A DNA stretch of 18,281 bases from Dehalococcoidia bacterium. Its GTDB lineage: Bacteria > Chloroflexota > Dehalococcoidia > SM23-28-2 > RBG-16-64-32. The notes under the pieces are model-generated. The model saw only the letters and a list, made by a program, of their open reading frames with translations. It was not told the DNA's origin and did not search any database. The position numbers and the translations under genes are program-made. Below are positions 1 through 8,351 of the stretch, in pieces. Each line of letters starts with the position of its first letter. Position 1 is the first letter of the stretch. The DNA is taken from positions 1 through 18,281 of the forward strand of contig JAUYGU010000135.1 in assembly GCA_030690405.1 (NCBI GenBank), in the 5' to 3' direction.

Positions 1-141
1 GGCACCTCAACTACACCCTGGAGTTCGACGGTCGGTGCGGCGCGAGACCGTCCGACCCATTACGATCTCGTAGTCAACACCGATGTCCTGGCTGTGCCCC
101 TGGCCGCGAAGCTGATCGCCAGCGCCGCCCGCGAGGGGTGA
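1..141 (+). CDS. C-terminal end of a cytidylate kinase-like protein (partial, possibly frameshifted)
   Basis: Only the last ~47 codons are in the window, read in frame 1 and ending at TGA 139-141. The readable tail THYDLVVNTDVL followed by PLAAKLI resembles the C-terminal HYDLVxNTxxL segment of the cytidylate-kinase-like family of nucleoside monophosphate kinases. Upstream of about base 50 frame 1 stops looking like the family, while frame 2 reads HLNYTLEFD and later SDP, which also fits it. This suggests an indel between about bases 29 and 57, either a real frameshift or an assembly error. The gene converges on dnaE2 with a 94-bp gap in which I see no other gene. The family call rests on a short segment, so confidence is moderate. 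Confidence 0.5.
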   Translation, partial: GTSTTPWSSTVGAARDRPTHYDLVVNTDVLAVPLAAKLIASAAREG

Positions 142-235
142 ATACCCCCGGGCGAACCGGTCGCGCCCCCGGTCGACACCAAGCAGACTTATTGATTGGT
201 CTCCTCCCTTTGCCACCACTTTCGAGGCCGGCCCG

Positions 236-3200
236 CTAGCGGCCGCCGTGTCCGTGGCCGAAGTTGTGCGCCTCCGGCGTCGGTGCGCCCTCAGTCCGCA
301 GGGGCGTCAACCGCTCCGCAATCACGTTCACCGTCCCGTCCCGCCGCTGTAGCTTTCCCTGAACGATAACGAACGGCTCCGCACGGACGAGGGCACGCTG
401 CCGATCGTGGAGGTCTGGCTTGACCACCAGGTTCATCAGCCCGAACTCGTCCTCCAGCACGAGGAAGACGAACCCCTTGGCGGTTCCCGGCCGCTGCCGG
501 CAGACCACCAGCCCGGCCACTTCCACTGATGCTCCGTCGGGGAGCACTCCAAGCATGGCGCTGGGGACCACGCCCTCGTGGAGCTGTGAGCGCAGGAACG
601 CCATCGGGTGGTGGTTGGGGGAGAGGCCCAGGATGGCGTAGTCGGCCACCATCCGATCCCAATCCGTCATCGACCGCAGCTCCACCATGTCCTGCTCTGT
701 AGGGAGGGGCAAGGCCAGCTGGCGATCTCGGCCGTTGCGGCCCTCTGAGCGGTAGAGCAGGCCGAGCTGCCACAGGAGCTCGCGGCGTTCCAGGCCGAAG
801 CTGTCGAAAGCGCCGCAGGCGATCAGGTTCTCGACGGCCTCCCGCTTGAGGCGGGTGCGCTCCAGGAAGTCGAACAGCGAGCGGAACTCATCGCCGAGTC
901 GTCGCTCCTCGTCCACCTCCCTCGCCATCGCCTCGCTCAGCCCCTTCACGTAGCGCAGCCCGACACGGACGCCCCCACTCTCCACGGCGCAGTTCGCGCC
1001 GCTGTGGTTGATGTCCGGCGGCAAGACCTCCACGCCGTGGCGCTGGCCATCGTTGACCAGCACGTGGGGGCTGTAGAACCCCATCGGCTGGGCGTTGAAC
1101 AGAGCGCACAGGGACTCCGTAGGGTAGTAGGCGCGCAGCCACGCTGTCTGGTAGGCAAGCAGCCCGAAGGCGGCGGCGTGGGCCTTGGGGAAGCCGAACT
1201 CCGCGAAGCCGGCGATCTTGCTGAACACCGCCTCCGCCGTCTGCCGCGAGGCCCCGTTGCTCAGACAGCCTTCGACGAACTGCTGCTTGAGCCTGGCGAA
1301 CGCCTCTCGCGATCGCTTGCGGCTCATCGCCCGGCGCAGGCTCTCCGCTTGGCCGGCGCTGAACCCCGCGATCGCCATCGCCACCTGGAGCACCTGCTCC
1401 TGATAGAGCACCACCCCGAGTGTTTCCGCGAGCACGGGCTCAAGCGAGGGATGGTCGAACGTCACCGGCTCCTTGCCCATGCGCCGCTTGATGTACGGGT
1501 TGACGGCGCCCCCCACGATGGGCCCGGGCCGGATGATGGCTACCTCGACCGTCAGGTCCTCCAGCGTCCGTGGTCGCGTCCGCGGCAGAGTCTGCATCTG
1601 CGCCCGCGACTCGATCTGGAAGACGCCCATTGTGTCGGCGGCGCAGATGGAGTCGTAGACGCGCTCGTCCTCGAAGTCGATGCGCGAGAGGTCGACGCGC
1701 TTCCCCCTGTGCTCTTCGATCAAGTCCAGCGTCTCGTCGACCGCAGAGAGCATCCCCAGGGCCAGGAAGTCGATCTTGATCATGCGTGCATCGTCCACGG
1801 AGTCCTTGTCCCACTGGATGAGGACGCGGCCCGGCATGGCCGATTGCTCCAGGGGCACCAGCTCCACCAGGGGCTTGGAGGAGATGACCATGCCACCGAC
1901 GTGCTGGCTGATGTGGCGGGGGAAGCCGGCGATCTGCTCCACCAGGTCCGCCAGGTGACGCCAGAGGGGAGAGTCCAGCTTATCGCGGTAGTGGGCCAGC
2001 CGTTCCATCTCCTCACGAATGGACTTCGCCGAGCCACCCTCGCTGACCCTGGCCAGCCGGTCCAGCTCAGCGGGAGGCAGCCCCAGGGCCTTGCCGACCT
2101 CCCGAACAGCGCCCCGGATGCGGTAGGTGGGGAAGGTGGCGACCAGCCCCACGTGCTCCCGGCCGAAGTGCTCGTAGACGCGCAGGATCAGCTTCTCGCG
2201 GATGTCGCGGGGGAAATCGAGGTCGATGTCCGGCACCGAGGCCATCTCCTCGTTGAGGAAGCGGCCCAGGAAGAGGTTGTTGGCGATGGGGTCGATGTGG
2301 GAGAGACCGATCAGGTAGCAGATGATCGACCCGACGGACGACCCTCTTCCCCGGCCCGGCGGTCCGTGCGACGGGCGACCGCGCACCTCCTCGGCGACCT
2401 GGTAGGCGAGCTGCAGTATCTCGTGGTGGATGAGAAAGAAGCCGGCCAGGCCGTGTCGTTCCACCAGCGCCAGCTCCTCATCCAGCCGCTCGCGCACCGG
2501 CGGCGTGATGCGGCCGTACCTCAGCTCGGCCTCCCGGTAGCACAGCTGGCGCAGGTAGGAGTCCGGCGTCTCGCTTTCAGGGACGGGACAATCGGGGAAG
2601 CGGTAGTCCAGGTCGCGGGTGACGTCAAACCGGCAGCGCTCGGCGATGCGGAGAGTGTTGGCGACGGCCTCCGGGTAGTCGCGGAACAGATCGGCCATCT
2701 CGGCGGGCGGCTTCAGGTGGTACTCGGAGTTCTCGCGGCGCAGGCGGTGGCTGGCGTCCAGGGTCGAGCGGTGCTTGATGGCCACCAGCACGTCCTGGAG
2801 CCGGTGGCGCTCCCGCTCGTGGTAGTGGACGTTGCCAGTGACGACGGCGCCGATGCCGAGGTGCTTCGCCAGGTCGGCTAAAGCGCGGTTACGGCGGGCG
2901 TCGCCGTACACCAGGTTGTTCTGTAGCTCGACAAAGAAGCTGCCTGGGAACCACAGCATGTAGCGGCGGGCCGCCTCTTCGGCCTCCCGGTAGCGCTCCT
3001 CGGCCACCAGCGACGGCACCTCGCCCCGGCGGCAGCCGGAGAGGGCGATGAGCCCTTCCGTGTGGTGAGTGAGCACCTCCGATTCGACGCAGGGCTGGCC
3101 GCGGGGGTGGTCGAGGTGGGCGTGGGTGAGGAGACGGCAGAGGTTGGCGTAGCCCCGCTGCGTCTCGCAGAGAAGGGTCAGGTGGTGGCCGTTGGAAAGG

Positions 3201-3406
3201 GTGACCTCTGCGCCGGTGATGGGTCTGACGCCCCAGGCGCGGGCGCACTGGGCGAACTCCATAGCCCCGTGCAGGCCGTCGTGGTCCGTGAGGGCGAGCG
3301 ACTCGTACCCCAGTTCACGCGCCCGCAGCACCAACTCCTCGATGTGGGAGGCGCCTTCGAGGAAAGAGAAGTTGGAGTGGCAGTGGAGTTCGGTGTAAAG
3401 GGACAT
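236..3406 (-). CDS. dnaE2: Error-prone DNA polymerase III alpha subunit DnaE2 (ImuC)
   Basis: C-family DNA polymerase for translesion synthesis and damage-induced mutagenesis. The protein is 1056 residues, the usual length for DnaE2 and shorter than replicative DnaE. It opens with a PHP domain (ELHCHSNFSFLEGAS near residue 6; LTDHDGLHG near 39). The catalytic palm follows: GRGRGSSVGS at 351-360, PDIDLDF at 392-398 (metal-binding D393 and D395) and KIDF with the third Asp at about D546. HVGGMVIS (502-509) and QWDKD (531-535) are typical family motifs, and an OB-fold region occupies the C-terminus (VVCRQRPGTAKGFVFLVLED). The ATG lies 1 nt after the stop of the DUF6504 gene, so it is translated as the last gene of an imuB-like / DUF6504 / dnaE2 operon. 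No recA or imuA neighbour is visible and I find no clear SOS box upstream of the operon. Confidence 0.97.
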   Translation of the reverse strand: MSLYTELHCHSNFSFLEGASHIEELVLRARELGYESLALTDHDGLHGAMEFAQCARAWGVRPITGAEVTLSNGHHLTLLCETQRGYANLCRLLTHAHLDHPRGQPCVESEVLTHHTEGLIALSGCRRGEVPSLVAEERYREAEEAARRYMLWFPGSFFVELQNNLVYGDARRNRALADLAKHLGIGAVVTGNVHYHERERHRLQDVLVAIKHRSTLDASHRLRRENSEYHLKPPAEMADLFRDYPEAVANTLRIAERCRFDVTRDLDYRFPDCPVPESETPDSYLRQLCYREAELRYGRITPPVRERLDEELALVERHGLAGFFLIHHEILQLAYQVAEEVRGRPSHGPPGRGRGSSVGSIICYLIGLSHIDPIANNLFLGRFLNEEMASVPDIDLDFPRDIREKLILRVYEHFGREHVGLVATFPTYRIRGAVREVGKALGLPPAELDRLARVSEGGSAKSIREEMERLAHYRDKLDSPLWRHLADLVEQIAGFPRHISQHVGGMVISSKPLVELVPLEQSAMPGRVLIQWDKDSVDDARMIKIDFLALGMLSAVDETLDLIEEHRGKRVDLSRIDFEDERVYDSICAADTMGVFQIESRAQMQTLPRTRPRTLEDLTVEVAIIRPGPIVGGAVNPYIKRRMGKEPVTFDHPSLEPVLAETLGVVLYQEQVLQVAMAIAGFSAGQAESLRRAMSRKRSREAFARLKQQFVEGCLSNGASRQTAEAVFSKIAGFAEFGFPKAHAAAFGLLAYQTAWLRAYYPTESLCALFNAQPMGFYSPHVLVNDGQRHGVEVLPPDINHSGANCAVESGGVRVGLRYVKGLSEAMAREVDEERRLGDEFRSLFDFLERTRLKREAVENLIACGAFDSFGLERRELLWQLGLLYRSEGRNGRDRQLALPLPTEQDMVELRSMTDWDRMVADYAILGLSPNHHPMAFLRSQLHEGVVPSAMLGVLPDGASVEVAGLVVCRQRPGTAKGFVFLVLEDEFGLMNLVVKPDLHDRQRALVRAEPFVIVQGKLQRRDGTVNVIAERLTPLRTEGAPTPEAHNFGHGHGGR

Positions 3407-3407
3407 C

Positions 3408-3719
3408 TCAGTACTTCTGTCTGGCCCACTGCCCGCTCACGAGGTCCCGGTACACCGTCGTCGTGCGCCCGTCGTCCAGCAGCAGACCGAAGTACAATCG
3501 TGAAGCCGGTCGCTCCCGCCACCACTCATCGTCGATGCGCCAGCTCTCCAGCACCGCCTCCACGATGTGGCGCCGGCCCGAGAGCCAGACGGCGATAGGC
3601 CGACCGTCCTCGGCGGCCTCCACCCGCAGCGGCCGCGGGCGGTTTAGCTGCCTGCCCTGAGCTATGTCGAAGGGTCGAGCTCGACCAGGACCGCCCGCCG
3701 CTCCGGGATGCGCGACCAC
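3408..3719 (-). CDS. DUF6504 family small protein of the mutasome operon
   Basis: The core (PIAVWLSGRRHIVEAVLESWRI followed by DDEWWRERPASRLYFGLLLDDGRTTTVYRDLVSGQW) matches the DUF6504 pattern: a small all-beta-looking protein with conserved W, R and Y residues. It is commonly encoded between a Y-family polymerase and dnaE2 in actinobacterial and Chloroflexota mutasome operons. Its biochemical role is unknown to me; an accessory role in translesion synthesis is inferred from position. The stop is 1 nt before dnaE2. The start is doubtful. The longest frame (ATG 3717-3719) overlaps the end of imuB by 58 nt, and its N-terminus (PFDIAQGRQ) is encoded by an inserted repeat. The conserved part begins near NRPRPLRVEAAEDGRP, so a downstream GTG near 3630 or re-initiation after the imuB stop is possible. 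Confidence 0.75.
   Translation of the reverse strand: MVAHPGAAGGPGRARPFDIAQGRQLNRPRPLRVEAAEDGRPIAVWLSGRRHIVEAVLESWRIDDEWWRERPASRLYFGLLLDDGRTTTVYRDLVSGQWARQKY
3655..3674. repeat. Short imperfect palindromic repeat (CCCTTCGACAT-AGCTCAGGG type) at a gene junction
   Basis: The minus strand reads CCCTTCGACATAGCTCAGGG, a near-palindrome (CCCT...AGGG ends). It resembles the CCTTCGACAAGCTCAGG-type small repeats that I recall being scattered through many Chloroflexota and other environmental genomes, where they are often translated as PFDIAQGR-like peptides. Here it supplies the stop codon of the imuB-like gene and the apparent N-terminal residues of the DUF6504 frame. The family assignment is from memory and needs a genome-wide count. 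Confidence 0.5.
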
Positions 3720-4840
3720 GGCTCCACCTCCACTACCTTTCCCAGCGCGACCTGCCCGTGTTGGGCCTGAAGCTGACGCACCGTCTCCGTGATCTGGTCC
3801 TTCAGCTTCGCCTTGCCATCGAACATGGCGGCCTGCTTGCCGGACTCCGCGCTCAGCCCCACCAGCCCCACCTCCAGCTCCTCCACCGGCCGCTCCGGCG
3901 GCCGCCGCTCCAGGGCGCTCCTCACCGCGAACCAGGCATGGTCGGGCTCAGCCAACGCTTCACGGAACGGCACCGCCAGCTCCCAGGTCCCGCCGCCGTC
4001 CAGAGCCGCCCGCACCACCGCCTTGCGCACCCAGCGCCCCTTGCGGCCGGGGTCGCCGTAGGCGGCGCGCACCAGCCGCTCCACACCCGCCAGGATGGCG
4101 TCGAGGCTCACCGACGGCGCCGGCATCTCCAACCGCCGCACTATCGTCTCCTCCCTCACTCGCGGCGCCAAGGGCTCGCCATCAATGCCGTTGGCCAGCT
4201 CCCAGCACTCCTTACCCTCCGGCCCAAACTGCTGCTGGCACGCACCCAGGGGCAGGCGGCCGATGTCGCCTATCGTCTCCAGCCCCAGAAGACGTAGCCG
4301 CCAGCGCATCGAGTCGCTCATCGGTAGGTGGTCGACGGGCAGGGAAGCCAGGAAAGCCGCCTCTTCGCCCGGCGGAATCGCTTTCACGAGGCCAGGCCGT
4401 GTGGTCTGCGCGGCTACACGGGCTGCGAACTTACCCTCAGCAACGCCTGTGGAGGCCCGAAAGCCCAACCGGCGGTGCAGGCCGTCGATCAGCTCCTCAG
4501 CAAAGATCTGCGTCTCGACCGGCAGGCCGTCCAGTGAGAGGTACGCGGTGCCAATTCCGCCGGCCTCGACCGCCGGGCTGCGCTCGCCGAGGAAGTCCAG
4601 CACATCATCGAACCGGCGCTGGTAGTGGGGCAGGTCCGGGGGCAGCACCACCGCTCGGTGGCAGAGGCCAATCGCCTCCGACATGCGCATTCCGCGTCGG
4701 ACGCCCGATGTCTCGGCGCCCAGGGAGTAGTCGAATACACCGCCTTCGCCGATCAGGACCGAGCGGGTGGAGATATCGCTTCGGCGCTGCCGCTCGACTT
4801 CGACGGCGAAGCGAGGGATATGTACACAAGCAATGGGCAT
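3662..4840 (-). CDS. imuB: ImuB-like Y-family DNA polymerase homologue lacking catalytic acids
   Basis: The 392-residue protein has the Y-family fold order: N-terminal palm strand IACVHIPRFAVEVERQR, fingers (GVRRGMRMSEAIGLC near 47-60), the AYLSLDGL strand near 99-106, an HhH-like region (LRLLGLETIGDIGRLPLGACQQQFG), and a little-finger/C-terminal part. The usual metal-binding residues are absent. The VDMDxF motif is VHIPRF, with H7 in place of the first Asp, and the SIDEAYL motif is GIGTAYL (G97 and T98). It is therefore probably a non-catalytic scaffold like ImuB, which recruits DnaE2. KQAAMF near residues 335-340 may be a beta-clamp-binding motif (QxxLF-like). It is the first gene of the operon with DUF6504 and dnaE2. 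The final residues and stop lie in a short repeat. AGG sits about 9 nt upstream of the ATG. Confidence 0.85.
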   Translation of the reverse strand: MPIACVHIPRFAVEVERQRRSDISTRSVLIGEGGVFDYSLGAETSGVRRGMRMSEAIGLCHRAVVLPPDLPHYQRRFDDVLDFLGERSPAVEAGGIGTAYLSLDGLPVETQIFAEELIDGLHRRLGFRASTGVAEGKFAARVAAQTTRPGLVKAIPPGEEAAFLASLPVDHLPMSDSMRWRLRLLGLETIGDIGRLPLGACQQQFGPEGKECWELANGIDGEPLAPRVREETIVRRLEMPAPSVSLDAILAGVERLVRAAYGDPGRKGRWVRKAVVRAALDGGGTWELAVPFREALAEPDHAWFAVRSALERRPPERPVEELEVGLVGLSAESGKQAAMFDGKAKLKDQITETVRQLQAQHGQVALGKVVEVEPWSRIPERRAVLVELDPST

Positions 4841-4979
4841 TGGGGCGACCTGAGCTCATTCTGTACAACCCTGGCTCAGCCGCCAAGAAGCAAATGTCAG
4901 CCGACTGGTCTTAGTGTGAATCGCGAACCCGGCCACTAACGGCACTTATTGACAGTCTGGTGACCGCGCCAAAGACGCC

Positions 4980-4997
4980 CGCTGGGATCACCCAGCG
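4980..4997 (-). terminator. Stem-loop downstream of the PDZ-TPR gene, possible terminator
   Basis: CGCTGGG - ATCA - CCCAGCG forms a perfect 7-bp stem with a 4-nt loop, 21 nt after the stop of the 5019-7706 gene. Read on the minus strand it is followed by GGGCGTCTTTGG, a very weak T tract, so Rho-independent termination is only plausible. The rest of the gap 4841-5018 holds the unidentified imuB promoter; I see no LexA-type palindrome in it. Confidence 0.4.
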
Positions 4998-5018
4998 CCC
5001 GCGAATGGCTCCCTGAGG

Positions 5019-7706
5019 TCACTCCACGACAACGGTGTCGGCATAGACAGCCTGGCCGTCGAGGCTAACGAGTACCCGGTACTCGCCCGGGCGCAGGTAG
5101 CCGTCCACGCCTTGTATCAGTCCGATGAACCGGGGAGGAACCTCGGGCCCTTCGATCGTGTCGGCACGGGGCGTCAGGGGGCTGCCATCCAGCGTCCAGC
5201 GGACGGTCAAGACGGACTGACGCGGGAATGAGATGCCGTCCAGCACGTAGCGGAACTCCTGCTCGCTGGCGGAGAATTCCCTCGCAGCCTTGGCGAACCG
5301 TCCCTCCCCGTCTGGGTCGACGCCGAACTCGATGCGCTGGAAGGGCGGGGTGGTCGCGGTCCCCGGCGGTGCGATCGCAAGCGCCGCGTTGCGGATGACA
5401 TCCCCATCGAGGTACAGGCCAATCTGGACGAGCCCGGGCGGAGTATCAGGTGCCAGCGCGATTGGCACGATGCCTTGCCCGCTCTCCTCCGCCTCGATGA
5501 CCCCTGCACCGACCTGCAGGCCGTCCTTGTCCGCCAGCCACAGGATGTTGCTCCCCGGCGGGATCGCCACGTAATGGACGGAGGCATAGATCGGGGAGGT
5601 GCTTCCGCTGTAGAAGAGGAGGGGTTCGCGCAGCTCGGCATCAGCGAAGAACGTTAGGGGGCGTACGTAGGGCTCGTCCCGGAGGGGGATCTCTTGGCTG
5701 GCGACTTCCGCCTGATCGAACTTTATGCTGAGGACGTTTTGGCTGTTCTCGCCGACGAGCACGTTCTCAAGTAGTATCCAGCCGTGCCCCTTGTTGATGC
5801 CGGGCCAGAGTTGCGCGCCCGCAAGGTGGACGTAAGAGTCTTGAGTCCACTCCCAGAACACCGCGTTGACATGGGCTGCGTTGTCAAACTCGAAATAGGC
5901 CCAGAACTGTTGGCGATCATTGGTGAGGTACCTGGCTCCAAGCGGCGGGTCCAGGGTGCGCTCCTCGGCGAAGGTCACCAGGAGGACAAGCGGCGGGCCG
6001 TCAGGATCGATGTCCCCTTCTCCGGAATCCTCTATGAAGACCGTGGCGGGCTCTGCCTCCTCTTGCCTTGCCGTCGGGTTGTCCGGGAAGCCGGAGCCGT
6101 TGACCAGACGGCGGGCCCAGTTGAGGTGGACATCGACCTCCCCATCGTCGGCGTGCTCGAGATAGAGCGATCCGTAATCTCGGGCCGCCTCGACTTCGCC
6201 GAGGGCGTTGAGGTAGTAGGCGGCCATGTAGTAACCGTCCGGCTGTTCCGGGTAGAAGGCGATGGCTTTCTTCGCCTCGTCGACGGCGTGCTGGTGATCA
6301 CCAGGCCCGCCGCGCGCCCCGTAGGCATTGGCAAGGACCAGGTGGCTGAGGAAGCAGTCGTAGTTGTACTCCTCGAAGGCGCCCTCACACCCGTCCAACT
6401 CCGTTGCCTTCTGAGCGTCGGCGATGGCCGAGTCGTATTCTCCGAGACGGAGGATGTAGTGCCATGACCGCTCGCGGTAGGCCTCCGTCAGTTCGTTGTC
6501 GAGGTCCAGCGCCGTGTTGAAGTCGGACAGGGCCAGGTCATCGACCAGCTCGTCGCTGTAGAGTTCGCCCCTGTACACGTAGGGAAGGTCGAACTCCGGA
6601 GCGAGCTCTATGGCTTTGCTATAGTCGTCGATAGCCCGACTGCTGTCCGGCGCGCCGCGCGCTCGCAGGTAGAAAAAGTACGGGTCCGCGGCATCGTACT
6701 CGGGCAGTTTTCCAGGCGGACCCAGCGTCACCTCGATGGACTCTGGCTCTGCCTGTCCGGGATGGATGACGGAGAACTCCTGCGTGTCCTCATCGAGCGA
6801 CTCCCAGAAGACCGTGAACTGCGAACCGCTCGTGATCGGCACTCCCTCTAAGCCGATGATCATATCGCCCTCGCGCAGGCCAGCGTTGAACGCGCCGGTC
6901 CCCGGGTTAACCCTCAAGATCACGCAACCGTGGCGCTCCGGCAGGCTGTACTTCTCACGAAGGTAGCCACTGGCGTAGGAACAGCGAAGACCCAGCACTC
7001 GACCCTCCGCCGGCAGGATCTCGCCGCCGATGAAGGCGGTGGCGACCATCGCCACAACGAACAAGGCGACACTCAAGGCGTTGGCCTTCACCAACCGCAC
7101 GCCAGGGGAGCCCTGAGGCCAAGGCTGAATGCCCTCGTAGTGGCTCGACAAGTGCGCCCGAATCGAGCGGAAGATTGCCGGCCTCATCTCAGCCGGGAAG
7201 GCCGAGGTATCGTAAGTGAGGGGTCTGCCGCTCGTCTCGATCCGGAAGCGGGAAAGGTCCTCGGCCACCAGGAATCGTCTTACCTCCCACCAGTACACCG
7301 TGCGCTGGTGAAGCAGGCCCTTTGCCCGGACACCCTCCTGGGAAATCGTCAAGGTCTGGACGGCCCGCACGAGAAGTGGCGTCCCGTGCGTGAACAGCAA
7401 CAGCACTTCCGCCGCGGCCAGCAGGAGGGTGATAAGCGTCCAGCCGTCGCTGGCGAAAGTGAAGAGGAACGAAAGGAATATCGCGCCGGACGCAATCAGG
7501 TAGACGACGGTCTGCAGCGCATGCGGGCGGCGAAACGTCTGGACCTGTTCGGCGAGGCTGATATCCAGCTCTTCTTCCAGCACGGCCGCGAGCGTCGGAG
7601 GCTCCGCCGGAGCCGGACGCCGGAGCGCAAGCCTCAGCAGCCGCCATGCCCAGGCTATCGCGGCCAGCGAGAGTACCAAGGTTAGGACCCCAAGCAGAAG
7701 TGACAT
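5019..7706 (-). CDS. Large membrane protein with PDZ and TPR domains, function unknown
   Basis: The protein has 895 residues. Hydrophobic segments are at about 3-24, 65-84, 88-106 and 207-229. Between the third and fourth lies a soluble segment (TLTISQEGVRAKGLLHQRTVYWW, then EVRRFLV) that resembles a bacterial PH-like domain. Residues ~258-328 form a PDZ-like domain (GCVILRVNPGTGAFNAGLREGD and MIIGLEGVPI). Residues ~341-530 contain TPR-like repeats (AIDDYSKAIELAP, ALSDFNTALDLD, AIADAQKATELDG, AVDEAKKAIAFYP). The C-terminal ~350 residues look beta-rich and end in a repeated Ig/FN-like style (YRVLVSLDGQAVYADTVVVE). No protease triad is seen, so a scaffold or envelope-stress role is only a guess. 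A coding gene is certain; its function is not known. Confidence 0.9.
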   Translation of the reverse strand: MSLLLGVLTLVLSLAAIAWAWRLLRLALRRPAPAEPPTLAAVLEEELDISLAEQVQTFRRPHALQTVVYLIASGAIFLSFLFTFASDGWTLITLLLAAAEVLLLFTHGTPLLVRAVQTLTISQEGVRAKGLLHQRTVYWWEVRRFLVAEDLSRFRIETSGRPLTYDTSAFPAEMRPAIFRSIRAHLSSHYEGIQPWPQGSPGVRLVKANALSVALFVVAMVATAFIGGEILPAEGRVLGLRCSYASGYLREKYSLPERHGCVILRVNPGTGAFNAGLREGDMIIGLEGVPITSGSQFTVFWESLDEDTQEFSVIHPGQAEPESIEVTLGPPGKLPEYDAADPYFFYLRARGAPDSSRAIDDYSKAIELAPEFDLPYVYRGELYSDELVDDLALSDFNTALDLDNELTEAYRERSWHYILRLGEYDSAIADAQKATELDGCEGAFEEYNYDCFLSHLVLANAYGARGGPGDHQHAVDEAKKAIAFYPEQPDGYYMAAYYLNALGEVEAARDYGSLYLEHADDGEVDVHLNWARRLVNGSGFPDNPTARQEEAEPATVFIEDSGEGDIDPDGPPLVLLVTFAEERTLDPPLGARYLTNDRQQFWAYFEFDNAAHVNAVFWEWTQDSYVHLAGAQLWPGINKGHGWILLENVLVGENSQNVLSIKFDQAEVASQEIPLRDEPYVRPLTFFADAELREPLLFYSGSTSPIYASVHYVAIPPGSNILWLADKDGLQVGAGVIEAEESGQGIVPIALAPDTPPGLVQIGLYLDGDVIRNAALAIAPPGTATTPPFQRIEFGVDPDGEGRFAKAAREFSASEQEFRYVLDGISFPRQSVLTVRWTLDGSPLTPRADTIEGPEVPPRFIGLIQGVDGYLRPGEYRVLVSLDGQAVYADTVVVE

Positions 7707-7817
7707 CTTTCCGCGAAAGAAGACGCCACCAAGGCCTTGTGTCGTTACAGTGCGCGAAGTTGCTGGAGTTCCGATGCTGACGACGGGCGTCCCTTCAGAA
7801 GACCCTATCTGCGAACA

Positions 7818-8351
7818 CTATTCTGCCTTGGTGTTACATCCGGCTGCCGCTCCGACGAGTGCCGAGCCCGAACCCCGACGTTGGCGGGCGGCACCACGCC
7901 GATGGGGACGAGCGGGCCATCTACTTCGAACTCGGGCATGCAAAGGGGCAGCGAAGGGCGCCGACTGCCCTGGACGTAGACTGGCGCTAGCGGAACCGAG
8001 CCGACGGAGGTCAGCGACGGCCTCAAGCAGCGAGGCTGATGTAGTGGGCAGCAAGATCACCCTGTCGGTTCTCTTGTCGAACCAAGAACTATACGCCGGT
8101 AGCAAAGCGTCCCAGCACAGAATCCCGAGCCCCGGTCTCTGTGGATACATCTCATTGAGACCGGCCGCCAGCTCCGGCAGGTCGTCACGCGGGAGCCATG
8201 CCAGAACCGAGGCGAAACTGCCGAACGTCAAGAGGTGCAAAGCATCTGAAAGAGTGGCGGCCTCCGCGACGCCATGGCCCTGCGTCTTTAGGGCGTCGGC
8301 CATCCACCTCCTTACGGGGGTGACTGGGAGCACGATGAGAATGTCAGCCAT
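7818..8351 (-). CDS. Degenerate response-regulator receiver-like protein
   Basis: The chosen start (ATG 8349-8351, peptide MADILIVLPVTPVRRWMADAL) overlaps the end of the DUF5317 gene by 8 nt and gives a receiver-like beginning, unlike a longer upstream start. Residues 1-~120 follow receiver topology: ILIV strand 1, GHGVAEAATLSDALHLL, FASVLAWLP strand 3, DRVILLPTTSASLLEAV. The acidic pair after strand 1 is replaced by L8-P9 and the phosphoacceptor position is A51, so phosphotransfer seems impossible. The tail after ~122 is Arg/Ala-rich and low in complexity (VRSRWPARPHRRGAARQRRG), so a frameshift near there cannot be excluded. It is the last gene of the unit containing the SARP regulator, micro-peptide and DUF5317; it may be a ligand- or protein-binding pseudo-receiver. 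Confidence 0.65.
   Translation of the reverse strand: MADILIVLPVTPVRRWMADALKTQGHGVAEAATLSDALHLLTFGSFASVLAWLPRDDLPELAAGLNEMYPQRPGLGILCWDALLPAYSSWFDKRTDRVILLPTTSASLLEAVADLRRLGSASASLRPGQSAPFAAPLHARVRSRWPARPHRRGAARQRRGSGSALVGAAAGCNTKAE

Noticed and set aside
1004..2881. 625-codon open frame on the plus strand across dnaE2
   Set aside because: It is antisense to the strongly motif-supported dnaE2 and its His/Arg/Leu-rich translation has no domain signature; long antisense frames are common in GC-rich genes.
3758..4297. Plus-strand frames opposite the imuB-like gene
   Set aside because: Composition is typical of antisense shadow frames and no ribosome site or family motif is visible.
4841..5018. 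Possible LexA/SOS box upstream of the imuB-like gene
   Set aside because: TGTACA occurs at 4821 and 4862, but no symmetrical GAAC-N4-GTTC or CTGT-N8-ACAG type site is present.
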